NCBI RefSeq assembly: GCF_900109955.1
Contig: NZ_FOJB01000001.1
Location: forward strand, 1,178,001-1,242,000
Reading direction: 5' to 3'
DNA from: Aliiroseovarius sediminilitoris
Lineage (GTDB): Bacteria > Pseudomonadota > Alphaproteobacteria > Rhodobacterales > Rhodobacteraceae
DNA: 64,000 nt
Made by a program: the position numbers and the translations under genes. This document shows, piece by piece, positions 8,181-16,940 of the stretch. Positions within the stretch are counted from its first letter, which is position 1; every line of letters starts with the position of its first letter. Below the pieces are notes generated by a model, which saw nothing but the letters and a program-made list of their open reading frames with translations, made no database searches and was not told the origin of the DNA.

Positions 8181-9277
8181 CAGTGCGCCCCCCGTTTTGC
8201 AGACCGGATGAACGCGCGTTCCACCGGCGCCCTGACCATGTTGTCAAGCGCCCCGGTGAACAGGATCACCAGCGCCTGGATGACGATGACCAACTCGCGC
8301 GGGATTTTCGTCCATAGCGACAATTCGCTGCCGCCTTGATAAAGGAAGCCGAACAGCAAAGCCGCCAGCAGCACCCCAAACGGGTGATTGCGGCCCATCA
8401 GCGCCACGGCGATCCCGATAAAGCCAGCGCCTTCAACCGAATTCAGGACAAGTCGCTCGGCCTCGCCCATCGTGTTGTTGATGGACATCATGCCCGACAA
8501 GCCGCCGGACAGGATCATGGCGACCATGATGATCTTGAACGGTGATATACCCGCATAGACTGATGCTTCTGAGGATAGGCCAAAAGCGCGGATCTCGTAT
8601 CCCAGACGTGACCGCCACATCAGAAGATAGACGATCAAGCAGGCCGCAAGCGCGATGAAAAGCGAGACATTCACAGGCGCGGATTTCGAGAAGTTTATGC
8701 CGATCGGAGCAAGAACGTCGTGCAGTGTGGGCAGTTGTGTTGTTTCGGGGAACGATGCGGTTTGCGGGTTCATCTCGCCTTTTGGACGCAGTACGTTCAC
8801 CAGAACATAGTTCAGTGCGGCTGCCGCAATGAAGTTGAACATGATTGTGGTGATCACCACATGGCTGCCGCGTCGGGCTTGCAGATAGGCGGGAATAAGT
8901 GCCCAGGCCGCGCCAAACACAGCCCCGCCGATCATGGCGAACAATATCGCGACGGTCCAATGCGGGAAGGGGATATAAAGACAAACCAGCGCAACACCCA
9001 GCCCGCCGATCATCGCCTGACCTTCGCCGCCGATGTTGAACATCGCCGCTTTAAAGGCGATCGACACGGCAAGTCCGGTGAAGATGAAGTTGGTGGCATA
9101 GTAAAGCGTGTAACCCCAGCCGTAGGTTGACCCCAGCGCCCCGGAAATCATCATCCGAAGTGCATTGATCGGGTTTTCACCAATGGCCAGTATGACAAGC
9201 CCAGACAGCACAAAAGCGATCAGCAGGTTCAGAAAGGGGATCAGAGCCACATCGGCCCACTTGGGCATCTTCTGCAT
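8180..9277 (-). CDS. Nucleoside ABC transporter permease 1
   Basis: 365 residues, multi-pass inner-membrane protein. It has AFKAAMFNIGGEGQAMIGGLG near residue 75 and the coupling loop RLGYEIRAFGLSSEASVYAGI near 225, both typical of NupP/YufP permeases. Start and stop codons overlap the neighbours by one base on each side, indicating a co-translated heteromeric channel with the next gene. Confidence 0.9.
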   Translation of the reverse strand: MQKMPKWADVALIPFLNLLIAFVLSGLVILAIGENPINALRMMISGALGSTYGWGYTLYYATNFIFTGLAVSIAFKAAMFNIGGEGQAMIGGLGVALVCLYIPFPHWTVAILFAMIGGAVFGAAWALIPAYLQARRGSHVVITTIMFNFIAAAALNYVLVNVLRPKGEMNPQTASFPETTQLPTLHDVLAPIGINFSKSAPVNVSLFIALAACLIVYLLMWRSRLGYEIRAFGLSSEASVYAGISPFKIIMVAMILSGGLSGMMSINNTMGEAERLVLNSVEGAGFIGIAVALMGRNHPFGVLLAALLFGFLYQGGSELSLWTKIPRELVIVIQALVILFTGALDNMVRAPVERAFIRSAKRGAH

Positions 9278-10848
9278 CAGGCTGCATCCCCTTCCTGTGT
9301 GACCCCGGCCATCATAAGGCCCAGTTCACGTTCATCTGTCTGGTCGGGCAGGCGTTCGCCCATGATATGGCCGTCAAACATGACCGCAATTCGATCACTG
9401 AGGGACAGGATTTCTTCCAATTCGACCGAGATGAGAAGCACCGCCTTTCCCTGATCGCGCAAGGCAATAATCTGTTTGTGAATGAACTCGATCGCGCCGA
9501 TGTCGACGCCGCGTGTCGGCTGGCCAACCAAAAGCAGATCGGGGTTGCGCTCGATCTCGCGCGCCACGACGATCTTTTGCTGGTTGCCGCCCGAGAAACT
9601 TTTCGCCTCAAGTTGCGGATTGGGGGGGCGCACATCGAACCGGTCCATCTTGTCCTGGGCAATCTCCAGGATTTTCGCGTTATCCATCAGAAACTTGTTC
9701 TTTTGGTATTCCGGCGCGTGGTGATAACCGAAGACGATGTTCTGCCACGCCGGGAAGTCCATGATCAGACCGTGCTCCTGCCGATCCTCGGGCACGTGTG
9801 CGATCCCGCGTGCCCGCCGCGAGCGCCCGTCGGAATACTTGCCGGTCAGGTCAATTGAATCACCACTGATACGAATTTCGCCGGTGGCATTGGCATAGCC
9901 GCCCAGAACCTCCAGCAACTGCGACTGGCCGTTGCCGGACACGCCCGCGATGCCAAGGATTTCACCCGCGCGCACGTTAAGCGAAATGCCCTTCAGGCGT
10001 TCCACCCCATGATCATCGACCATGCGCAGGTTCTCGACCTCCAGAATCTTCTTGCCGGGACTTGCAGGGACCTTGTCGACACGCAACAGCACCTTACGAC
10101 CCACCATCAGTTCTGCCAGGTGTTCAGGGTTCGTGTCCTTGGTCTTGACTGTCGCGGTCATCTCGCCGCGCCGCATGACGGACACGGTGTCTGTGATCTC
10201 CATGATTTCGCGCAGTTTGTGGGTGATCAGAATGATCGTCTTACCTTGATCGCGCAGCCCATTGAGGATGCGGAACAGGTGGTCGGCTTCGGCCGGTGTC
10301 AGCACGCCGGTCGGCTCGTCCAGGATCAGGATATCCGCCTCGCGATAGAGTGCTTTCAGGATCTCGACACGTTGTTGTACACCGACGCCAAGGTCTTCGA
10401 TCAGCGTATCCGGATCAACGTGGAGTTCATATTCTTCTGCAAGCGATTTAAGCGATTTTCGGGCCTTGGCCAGTGACGGACGCAGCATCGCGCCATCTTC
10501 CACGCCGAGGATCACATTTTCCAGCACCGAGAAATTTTCGACCAGTTTGAAATGCTGGAACACCATCCCGATACCGGCAGCAATTGCGGCCTGACTGTCG
10601 GGGATCTGGGTTTCCTTGCCGTGGATGAAGATCTGCCCTTCATCGGCCTTGTAGAACCCATACAGAATGGACATCAGGGTAGATTTTCCCGCGCCGTTTT
10701 CGCCGATGATCCCATGGATCGTTCCCGGCTGCACGGAAATCGAGATGTCCTTGTTCGCTTGCACCGGCCCAAAGGCCTTCGAGATGCCGCGAAGTTCGAT
10801 GGCGGGGGCAACAGTCGCCTGTTGCCCCCCTTTGCTCATGTCAGCCAT
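9277..10848 (-). CDS. Nucleoside ABC transporter ATPase, twin-domain
   Basis: 523 residues containing two ABC domains. Domain 1 has Walker A GIIGENGAGKSTL, signature-like LGVGVQQRVEILKAL and Walker B ILILDEPT. Domain 2 has a degenerate Walker A, GIAGVSGNGQSQL (no K), but a good signature FSGGNQQKIVVAREI and LLLVGQPTRG. This asymmetric arrangement is standard for the BMP-type nucleoside and sugar importers (NupO, RbsA). It follows the binding-protein gene by 7 bp and overlaps the first permease by one base. Confidence 0.93.
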   Translation of the reverse strand: MADMSKGGQQATVAPAIELRGISKAFGPVQANKDISISVQPGTIHGIIGENGAGKSTLMSILYGFYKADEGQIFIHGKETQIPDSQAAIAAGIGMVFQHFKLVENFSVLENVILGVEDGAMLRPSLAKARKSLKSLAEEYELHVDPDTLIEDLGVGVQQRVEILKALYREADILILDEPTGVLTPAEADHLFRILNGLRDQGKTIILITHKLREIMEITDTVSVMRRGEMTATVKTKDTNPEHLAELMVGRKVLLRVDKVPASPGKKILEVENLRMVDDHGVERLKGISLNVRAGEILGIAGVSGNGQSQLLEVLGGYANATGEIRISGDSIDLTGKYSDGRSRRARGIAHVPEDRQEHGLIMDFPAWQNIVFGYHHAPEYQKNKFLMDNAKILEIAQDKMDRFDVRPPNPQLEAKSFSGGNQQKIVVAREIERNPDLLLVGQPTRGVDIGAIEFIHKQIIALRDQGKAVLLISVELEEILSLSDRIAVMFDGHIMGERLPDQTDERELGLMMAGVTQEGDAA

Positions 10849-10855
10849 CGCCCGA

Positions 10856-11851
10856 TCAGAACTTCATGACGGGGCAGGTGTCGTCCGACTGATAGTCGTG
10901 AACGGCGATTTCGCCCGAGATGATTTTGGCTTGGGCCTCTTCAACGGCGGCTTTCATCTCATCCGTCACCAGTTCGGCGTTATATTCGTCCATCGCCAGA
11001 CCAACGCCGTCATGCGCCAAATCCATGACACGCACGCCGGGCTTCAGGTTTTCGCCTTCTTTCATGGCGTCATAGACCGAAACATCGACCCGCTTCACCA
11101 TCGAAGTCAGCACCTTTCCGGGGTGCAGGTAGTTCTGGTTGCTATCGACACCGATGGACAGCACACCTTCGTCTGCGGCGGTCTGCAATACACCAAGACC
11201 GGTGCCGCCAGCCGCAGCATAGATCACGTCAGCGCCTTGGCTGATCTGTGCTTTCGTCAACTCGCCACCTTTCACCGGATCGTTCCAAGCCGTCGGCGTG
11301 GTTCCGGTCATGTTCGAGATGATCTTGGCATCCGGATTTGTCGCCAGAACGCCTTGTGCGTAGCCGCAACCGAACTTACGGATCAGCGGGATGTCCATTC
11401 CGCCGACAAAACCGACGGTGCCCGACTTGGATGCCATCGCAGCCATGATGCCGGCCAGATACGAGCCTTCATGCTCGGCAAACGCGACATTCAGGACGTT
11501 GGGGGCATCCGACCAGCCGTCATTGGTGACGAATGTGGTTTCCGGGAAATCCGGGGCCACTTCGGACAGGGCCGCCGACATGGCGAAGCCAAGGGTGATC
11601 ACCGGGTTGGCTCCGGTTTCAGCAAAGCGGCGCAGTGCCTGTTCGCGCTGGGCTTCGGACTGAAGCTCGATCTCAAGATAGCTGCCGCCGGTTTCCTTGG
11701 CCCATTTTTCAGCGCCATTGAAACCGGCTTCGTTGAACGATTTGTCGAACTTGCCGCCAAGGTCGAAGATGATCGCGGGATCAGCCAGTGCCGTCCCGGC
11801 GGTCAGGGCCATCGACGCAGCGGCGCCAAGAAATGTCTTCATCAGGGTCAT
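10856..11851 (-). CDS. BMP-family nucleoside-binding lipoprotein-like SBP
   Basis: 331 residues from MTLMKTFLGAAASMALTAG, a Sec signal peptide with an AxA-type cleavage site (ALADP). The mature part begins PAIIFDLGGKFDKSFNEAG, the PF02608 (Bmp) signature, and continues with GWSDAPNVLNVAFAEHEGSYLAG and GADVIYAAAGGTGLGV. No lipobox cysteine is seen, so it should be a soluble periplasmic protein. The start at 11851 is chosen for GGGAG just upstream and the signal peptide; the frame runs on to 11941. It is the first gene of the operon ending in punA, so purine nucleosides are the likely ligands. Confidence 0.92.
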   Translation of the reverse strand: MTLMKTFLGAAASMALTAGTALADPAIIFDLGGKFDKSFNEAGFNGAEKWAKETGGSYLEIELQSEAQREQALRRFAETGANPVITLGFAMSAALSEVAPDFPETTFVTNDGWSDAPNVLNVAFAEHEGSYLAGIMAAMASKSGTVGFVGGMDIPLIRKFGCGYAQGVLATNPDAKIISNMTGTTPTAWNDPVKGGELTKAQISQGADVIYAAAGGTGLGVLQTAADEGVLSIGVDSNQNYLHPGKVLTSMVKRVDVSVYDAMKEGENLKPGVRVMDLAHDGVGLAMDEYNAELVTDEMKAAVEEAQAKIISGEIAVHDYQSDDTCPVMKF

Positions 11852-12010
11852 GTTAATACTCCCGGTTGTTGTTGTTGGGGGTCGCGGACGGAATGTCAGC
11901 CGATTCCCAGAGTCTGCGAGCAGATCGCTGAATAGGATCATCCGGGATTTTGGGCGGAGGGCAAGGGCGCGGTCAACATTAAGTTTCGTGGTCCGCGTTG
12001 AAAATGTCTA

Positions 12011-12451
12011 TTATTCAGAAGGTTCACCCAAGGGAAGGGGCTTGTTCAACAAGATGGCATCGACCGCGCCACCCGCTGGGCGTGCATAGTAGCCTGATCG
12101 GCGTCCGGATTCGACCCAACCCGCCGACATATATAGCGCGCGTGCTGGCCCATTGTTCTCGGCGACTTCAAGAAACGCCAGCTTTGCGCCGCGGGATTGG
12201 GCATCGACCTCGAACGCGGTCAGAAGTCGACGACCAAGACCTCTGCCTTGTTGGTCGGGGTGGACGACGATGGTCATAAGCTCGGCTTCGTCCAGGATCA
12301 CTCGGCCCATTGCAAAGCCATGTCGTGTGCCCACCGTGAAGACCAGTGGCGAGGATAACAAGGCCCGCATTTCATCTTCGTTCCACGCGCGGCTTTCAGG
12401 AAAAGCCACTTCGTGAAGCCGCGCAAGATGGGTTGGAGTAAGCTCGAACAT
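12011..12451 (-). CDS. rimI: GNAT acetyltransferase, RimI-like
   Basis: 146 residues with the GNAT core: ELMTIVVHPDQQGRGLGRRL (acetyl-CoA pyrophosphate loop Q/RxxGxG) near residues 58-77 and AENNGPARALYMSAGW near 97. RimI acetylates the N-terminus of ribosomal protein S18. It follows tsaB by 10 bp in the same direction, the common tsaB-rimI arrangement, which supports the RimI label over other GNAT enzymes. Confidence 0.82.
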   Translation of the reverse strand: MFELTPTHLARLHEVAFPESRAWNEDEMRALLSSPLVFTVGTRHGFAMGRVILDEAELMTIVVHPDQQGRGLGRRLLTAFEVDAQSRGAKLAFLEVAENNGPARALYMSAGWVESGRRSGYYARPAGGAVDAILLNKPLPLGEPSE

Positions 12452-12461
12452 CCCGCAGTCC

Positions 12462-13079
12462 TTAGGGAAGGATCAGAGGTGCGGGATCACGGGGTGGGGC
12501 GGCATCGGCTGCACGGATATACAAGGGCGCGGGGCGCGGGATCGAGGTTTGTCCGGCTGTCGCAAGACGCGCAGCGGCGATACGTGCGATCGCCGGGGCA
12601 GGATCGGACAATGCGTCTGGCCCGACCCGCGCGCCTTTCCACGCGGCAGCTTCGCGGGCTGACATCAAAGCAGGGGCTTCATCATCGCCACCCGCGCGCA
12701 GATATTGGGCGTAGACGTGGTCCCGCCGTGCGTCGATCAACGACCAGACCGGGCGTTTGGCGTCGATAGCCTGCGCATCAAGGGACGAGACGCCAATCGC
12801 AGGCACGCCCAGCGACAGGGCAAGACCACGCGCTGCGGCAACCGAGATGCGGATCCCGGTGAAGTTGCCCGGCCCAATCCCGACCCCAATTGCTGCAAGG
12901 TCACGCCATGACAGGCCCGCATCCGCCACTACCTTTTCCAGCAGCGGAATCAAGCGTTCTGCTTGTCCGCGTGCCATGGGTTCGAAACGTGATGCGATGA
13001 TCCTGTCGCCTGACAGCAAAGCGGCCGCGCAATGCGCGGCCGATGTGTCAAACGCCAGGATCAAAGGGTCACGCGGCAA
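12462..13079 (-). CDS. tsaB: tRNA threonylcarbamoyladenosine biosynthesis protein TsaB
   Basis: 205 residues of the ASKHA (actin-like ATPase) fold: LILAFDTSAAHCAAALL at the N-terminus, AIGVGIGPGNFTGIRIS near residue 65 and GVPAIGVSSLDAQA. TsaB is the non-catalytic partner of TsaD in making t6A37 in tRNAs that read ANN codons. It overlaps the nfu gene by 11 nt and precedes rimI. Confidence 0.92.
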   Translation of the reverse strand: MPRDPLILAFDTSAAHCAAALLSGDRIIASRFEPMARGQAERLIPLLEKVVADAGLSWRDLAAIGVGIGPGNFTGIRISVAAARGLALSLGVPAIGVSSLDAQAIDAKRPVWSLIDARRDHVYAQYLRAGGDDEAPALMSAREAAAWKGARVGPDALSDPAPAIARIAAARLATAGQTSIPRPAPLYIRAADAAPPRDPAPLILP

Positions 13080-13632
13080 CAGGGCGCACCTCGATCACCT
13101 CGGGGATATAGTGCTTCAAAAGGTTTTCGATGCCCATCTTCAGCGTCAAGGTCGACGAGGGGCAGCCCGCACAGGCACCCTGCATATGCAGATACACGAT
13201 GCCACGATCAAACCCGTGGAAGGTGATGTCGCCACCGTCCTGCGCAACGGCGGGACGCACGCGGGTGTCCAGCAGTTCCTTGATCTGTTCCACGATCTCG
13301 CCATCTTCACCGTCATGCTCGGCATGACCGGCGGGGGCGCTGGCTTCGCCTGCCATGACAGGCTGGCCGGACTGGAAATGTTCCATGATTGCGCCGAGGA
13401 TCGCAGGTTTGATGTGATCCCATTCGACATCGTCCCCCTTGGTCACGGTCACGAAATCGGCACCGAAGAAAACCGCAGTTACGCCTTGCACCTTGAAGAT
13501 GCGTTCGGCCAGGGGCGAGCTTCCCGCCGTATCAGCGGATGGAAAATCCGCCGTTCCGGTGCCAAGAACGGCCTGTCCGGGCAAAAATTTCAGCGTGGCG
13601 GGATTTGGTGTGGATTCGGTCTGGATGAACAT
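13069..13632 (-). CDS. nfuA: NifU-family Fe-S scaffold/carrier protein (Nfu)
   Basis: 187 residues with two domains: an N-terminal Nfu_N domain (MFIQTESTPNPATLKFLPG, then GVTAVFFGADFVTVTK) and a C-terminal NifU domain with the cluster-binding CxxC in CAGCPSSTLTLKMGIENLL. It carries [4Fe-4S] clusters to target enzymes. It overlaps tsaB by 11 nt. The gene symbol is used for the family; the N-domain is the mitochondrial/alphaproteobacterial Nfu1 type rather than the E. coli A-type-like domain. Confidence 0.92.
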   Translation of the reverse strand: MFIQTESTPNPATLKFLPGQAVLGTGTADFPSADTAGSSPLAERIFKVQGVTAVFFGADFVTVTKGDDVEWDHIKPAILGAIMEHFQSGQPVMAGEASAPAGHAEHDGEDGEIVEQIKELLDTRVRPAVAQDGGDITFHGFDRGIVYLHMQGACAGCPSSTLTLKMGIENLLKHYIPEVIEVRPVAA

Positions 13633-13702
13633 TTTTGGCGCACCTTTTTTGTCAGGTTTGATATGGGCCTCGCGCCGGGAAGAGTCAAGATGCGCTGGAT
13701 TG

Positions 13703-14158
13703 TCAGGTGATCTCTTCCAGCCGATCCTTGGACATTTCGCCGGGAACGATGGTCATGGGCACGGGCAGCGTGGCTGAGGCACGCATCAATTGGTTGATGA
13801 TCGGACCGGGGCCGTTTTTTTCCGACCCCGCACCCAGAACCAGAACACCGATATCCGGGTTTTCGTTGATCTGTGCCATAATCTCGGGCACTGCTTCTCC
13901 TTCGCGGATCACAAGTTCCGGGTCCACGCCCTGACGGTCGCGCATCCACTTGGCAAACACTTCGAAATGCACAGTGATGCGTTCGCGTGCTTCTTCGCGC
14001 ATGATGTTGCCAACGCCGATCCAGTGATTGAACTCGTCCGGCGCAATGACGGACAGAACCTGTACGCCACCACCGGTTTTGGCAGCCCGCATGGCCGCAA
14101 AACGCATGGCGTTCAGGCACTCGCGGCTGTCATCAAGGATCACAAGGAACTTGCGCAT
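13703..14158 (-). CDS. Universal stress protein (UspA family)
   Basis: 151 residues with a Usp/Rossmann-like fold: MRKFLVILDDSRECLNAMRF at the N-terminus and GVLVLGAGSEKNGPGPIINQL carrying the nucleotide-binding Gx2Gx9G(S/T)-like region, though the usual final serine stretch is altered. It lies between nfu and the AbrB-like gene on the same strand. Its stress role is known for the family only. Confidence 0.82.
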   Translation of the reverse strand: MRKFLVILDDSRECLNAMRFAAMRAAKTGGGVQVLSVIAPDEFNHWIGVGNIMREEARERITVHFEVFAKWMRDRQGVDPELVIREGEAVPEIMAQINENPDIGVLVLGAGSEKNGPGPIINQLMRASATLPVPMTIVPGEMSKDRLEEIT

Positions 14159-14216
14159 GTTGGACCTCCCGAAACGGCGCCAGTCTGCATCAGGGGTAGG
14201 GTGCTGTCCACGGTTT

Positions 14217-15251
14217 TCAACGCGTGGCGCCGCGCGCGATGCGGGTGGCGTAGGTGGTGATCAGGATCGCCAGCAAGACCAGCCGCCCAACGTGCGCCGC
14301 CGCAATGAAACTGGGATCCCCGCCCATGGCGACCCCAACGATGATCATGGTCTCCAGCCCACCGGGGGCAAATCCAACGAGCATGTCCAGCAAAGGCAGG
14401 CCCGACAAAAAAGCCGTCGGGATCGCCACAGCAGCAGCCAGAGAGGCCGTGAGCAGGACAACCACACCCGCCGCCGCCATGTTGTGCCGCAGATCCCGCC
14501 AGGTCACGCCCGAGAACCGGGTGCCAATCAGGCAACCCATCATCATCAGCACAACCTGGCTGACCCAGGGGGGCAGGTTGCCATCAACCGCGCCGGTCAG
14601 GTGGAACGCCGCCGCGGCGATCATGGCGGCCAGCAGCACAGGCGCGGGCAAGCGGATCTTGATCAGGAGCGGAGTAAGCGCCAGTGCCACAATCAATTCC
14701 GCCCCTATCATCAACCATGGCGCGGTCGCGCGACCGACCGGCAAACCCGCGCCAAGCTCGATCCCTGACAGACGGGCGGCGATGGGGACAAACAAGCTCA
14801 GCGCCAGCACGCGGAACGACGCCAGGATGGCCGGGCGGGCCACGGGGATGCCGAGGCTGTCGGACAGCGAAACGACCAGACTCAGATGCCCCGGCGCGGC
14901 TGACAGGAAGGCTTCGTCGCGATCAAATCCCATGCTGCGGGTCAACACCCAACGGCCGATATAGGGTGTTGCGACGGTCAGCGCGGCCAGCATGGCGAAG
15001 GCAATGGGCCAGCGCAGCACGGCCTCGATACTGGTTGGCGTGACCATCGACCCCACGGTGATCCCGACCAGTATGAAAATCACGTTGCGCAGGGGTGGTG
15101 CGATGTCGGTATCCATACCGCGCAGGCTGGCGAAGGCGACAACGAGCGCCGGGCCAAGCAAAAACCCCATCGGCAAATTGACCGCCCAAGCCACCGCCGC
15201 CCCAAGTGATCCGACACAAAGTGTCAGGAGCGTTCGATTTGGCTCAGCCAT
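14217..15251 (-). CDS. AbrB-family integral membrane protein
   Basis: 344 residues, about ten hydrophobic segments in two homologous halves (the PF05145 layout): AVNLPMGFLLGPALV and GSMVTPTSIEAVLRWP in the first half, GNLPPWVSQVVLMMMGCLIGTRF and FAPGGLETMIIVGVAMG in the second. Members are annotated as AbrB or ammonia-monooxygenase-type transporters; no substrate is established. The start overlaps the stop of the aminotransferase gene by 8 nt, so they are co-transcribed. Confidence 0.82.
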   Translation of the reverse strand: MAEPNRTLLTLCVGSLGAAVAWAVNLPMGFLLGPALVVAFASLRGMDTDIAPPLRNVIFILVGITVGSMVTPTSIEAVLRWPIAFAMLAALTVATPYIGRWVLTRSMGFDRDEAFLSAAPGHLSLVVSLSDSLGIPVARPAILASFRVLALSLFVPIAARLSGIELGAGLPVGRATAPWLMIGAELIVALALTPLLIKIRLPAPVLLAAMIAAAAFHLTGAVDGNLPPWVSQVVLMMMGCLIGTRFSGVTWRDLRHNMAAAGVVVLLTASLAAAVAIPTAFLSGLPLLDMLVGFAPGGLETMIIVGVAMGGDPSFIAAAHVGRLVLLAILITTYATRIARGATR

Positions 15252-16107
15252 CGGAATGCGCCCAGTCCCAGTATAACTGGCGCACCCGGCGCGTCATGGG
15301 CCCAGAACGATATATCGTTCCGTCAAACTCGCTGACCGGCGTGACTTTCATCATGTTTCCCGACAGAAACACCTCGTCCGCCTTGTGGAAGTCGTCGAAT
15401 GTCAGAACGGTCTCATGCACCTTGATCCCGTCAGCCTGCATATTGGCGATGTGACGAGCGCGGGTGATTCCGGCCAGAAAGCAGCCGTTCGGGATCGGGG
15501 TGAACACTTCGCCGTCGCGCACCATGAACACGTTGGCGGACGAGGTTTCGGCCACATTGCCAAGGGCATCGGCGACGAGCGCGTTGCCATAGCCCTTGGC
15601 GCGCGCTTCGGCCAACATGCGGGCATTGTTGGGATAAAGGCACCCGGCCTTTGCGTTTACCACGGCGTCCTCGATCACCGGGCGGCGAAAGCGGGTCGTG
15701 GTCAGCGTCGTCACCGCCCTCTGCGGCGCCATCGGGATTTCCTCAAGCGACACACAAAAGCCGGTTGCCCCAGCCTTCGGCACAATACCAAGATCACCTC
15801 CATCAAGCGCCCAATACATGGGGCGGATATAGAGGGCGGTATCTTTTGGATAGGTCGCAAGACCCTCTTTGACGATCTCGACCATGGCGGCAGTTTCGAC
15901 TGTCGGCGTAATCATCAACGCCTCGGCCGACCGATTCACGCGGGCGCAGTGGGGTTCAAGATCCGGGTGGATTCCTTCAAAATACCGCGCCCCATCAAAG
16001 ACCGTGGTGCCCAGCCACGCACCGTGATCTGCGGCGTTCATGACCGGAATGTCGCCATCATGCCATGTGCCGTTGAAATAGGTGCGGATATTGGTGCCGG
16101 TCGCCAT
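15244..16107 (-). CDS. ilvE: Branched-chain amino acid aminotransferase (PLP fold IV)
   Basis: 287 residues starting MATGTNIRTYFNGTWH, with AAGGAG 7 nt upstream. Fold-type IV features: FDGARYFEGIHPDLEPHCAR near residue 40, the catalytic lysine in VVNAKAGCLYPNN near 158, ETSSANVFMVRDGEV near 193 and TPIPNGCFLAGITRAR. It transfers the amino group between leucine, isoleucine or valine and 2-oxoglutarate. D-amino-acid transaminase and aminodeoxychorismate lyase share the fold, so substrate is a family inference. The in-frame extension up to 16317 is rejected as non-coding. Confidence 0.85.
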   Translation of the reverse strand: MATGTNIRTYFNGTWHDGDIPVMNAADHGAWLGTTVFDGARYFEGIHPDLEPHCARVNRSAEALMITPTVETAAMVEIVKEGLATYPKDTALYIRPMYWALDGGDLGIVPKAGATGFCVSLEEIPMAPQRAVTTLTTTRFRRPVIEDAVVNAKAGCLYPNNARMLAEARAKGYGNALVADALGNVAETSSANVFMVRDGEVFTPIPNGCFLAGITRARHIANMQADGIKVHETVLTFDDFHKADEVFLSGNMMKVTPVSEFDGTIYRSGPMTRRVRQLYWDWAHSDG

Positions 16108-16194
16108 CGAAATCTCCTTGAAACTGCGGGCGAGACTATCAGGCAAAGGTCGGGTGTCCAGACCCGTTGCATTTGCACGAAACAGGAAAGAACA

Positions 16195-16224
16195 CCCCCG
16201 GCAGTTGGGGATCGCTGCCGGGGG
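16195..16224 (-). terminator. Hairpin downstream of the DUF1489 gene
   Basis: Perfect 10-bp stem CCCCCGGCAG / CTGCCGGGGG with a 10-nt loop. Read on the minus strand it is followed by a T-rich stretch (TGTTCTTTCCTG), so it probably ends the DUF1489 transcript before the ilvE promoter. Confidence 0.6.
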
Positions 16225-16377
16225 CGTGCGTATGCGAAAAGACGGGACGGGCACACGCGTTGTGCGATCTGATCCGTCTGTCCGGGCGGGCAACCGGTCA
16301 GACCGAGAATCGATCACGGGGTCGAGTTTGGAGCGATAATGATTCCGTTTTGTGACATCTGCACTTGTTGTGTGCCG

Positions 16378-16815
16378 TCACCGAATGCCAATATCTGCCA
16401 GCGCCGCCGCCAGTTTGTTGGGCAGAGGCGTGTCGTCCGAACCCGCGCGGTTGGTGGACAGGTCGCGCGGAGCGTCCTGTGGTGTCAGATAACGCCAGCC
16501 CTGAAAGGCACGGCGGGGTTGGCTTTCGGTGCGGACAACCCGAGGGTCGAACACGATACCGCAGCGCCGTATCCCGTCTTCGCCAATCACTTCTTCCAAC
16601 CGAACGATGCGTTGACGGGCAAGGACAAGCCCTTTGAAAACCCAATACAAAGAGCCGCCAGCCAGAAGCTCTTCCTCGCGCTTGGGCCACATGCGCGTGA
16701 CGTGACGCGGGTTGGCCTGACCGCTTTGCGCCATGCGCGCAGCCTGCCAGGTTTCAAGGTCTTCGACCTTCTCTGCTCCGACACAGAGTTTTACCAGATT
16801 TATGGTGCTGACCAC
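16378..16815 (-). CDS. DUF1489 family protein
   Basis: 145 residues, the usual size of this conserved alphaproteobacterial family of unknown function. Recognised by INLVKLCVGAEKVEDLETWQ near the N-terminus, HVTRMWPKREEELL, GSLYWVFKGLVLARQRI, and GWRYLTPQDAPRDL near the C-terminus. The start is a GTG at 16815. It is divergent from nrdJ with about 125 bp between them. Confidence 0.85.
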   Translation of the reverse strand: MVSTINLVKLCVGAEKVEDLETWQAARMAQSGQANPRHVTRMWPKREEELLAGGSLYWVFKGLVLARQRIVRLEEVIGEDGIRRCGIVFDPRVVRTESQPRRAFQGWRYLTPQDAPRDLSTNRAGSDDTPLPNKLAAALADIGIR

Positions 16816-16940
16816 GAAGTCACCCCAGATATTGTGGTTAGCTTACCACTTTACGCCGAATCTCGTCCTTTGGCAATTGACCTCACCCGGCCGGATCGCC
16901 TAGTCTCAAGGGCCTTCCAACACGCACAGGAATCGTCTGC

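Noticed and set aside
10667-11935. Open frame of 422 codons on the plus strand
   Set aside because: Antisense to the BMP binding protein and the start of the ATPase; no family features.
16816-16940. Cobalamin riboswitch upstream of nrdJ
   Set aside because: The 125-bp interval shows no B12-box-like core or room for the full aptamer.
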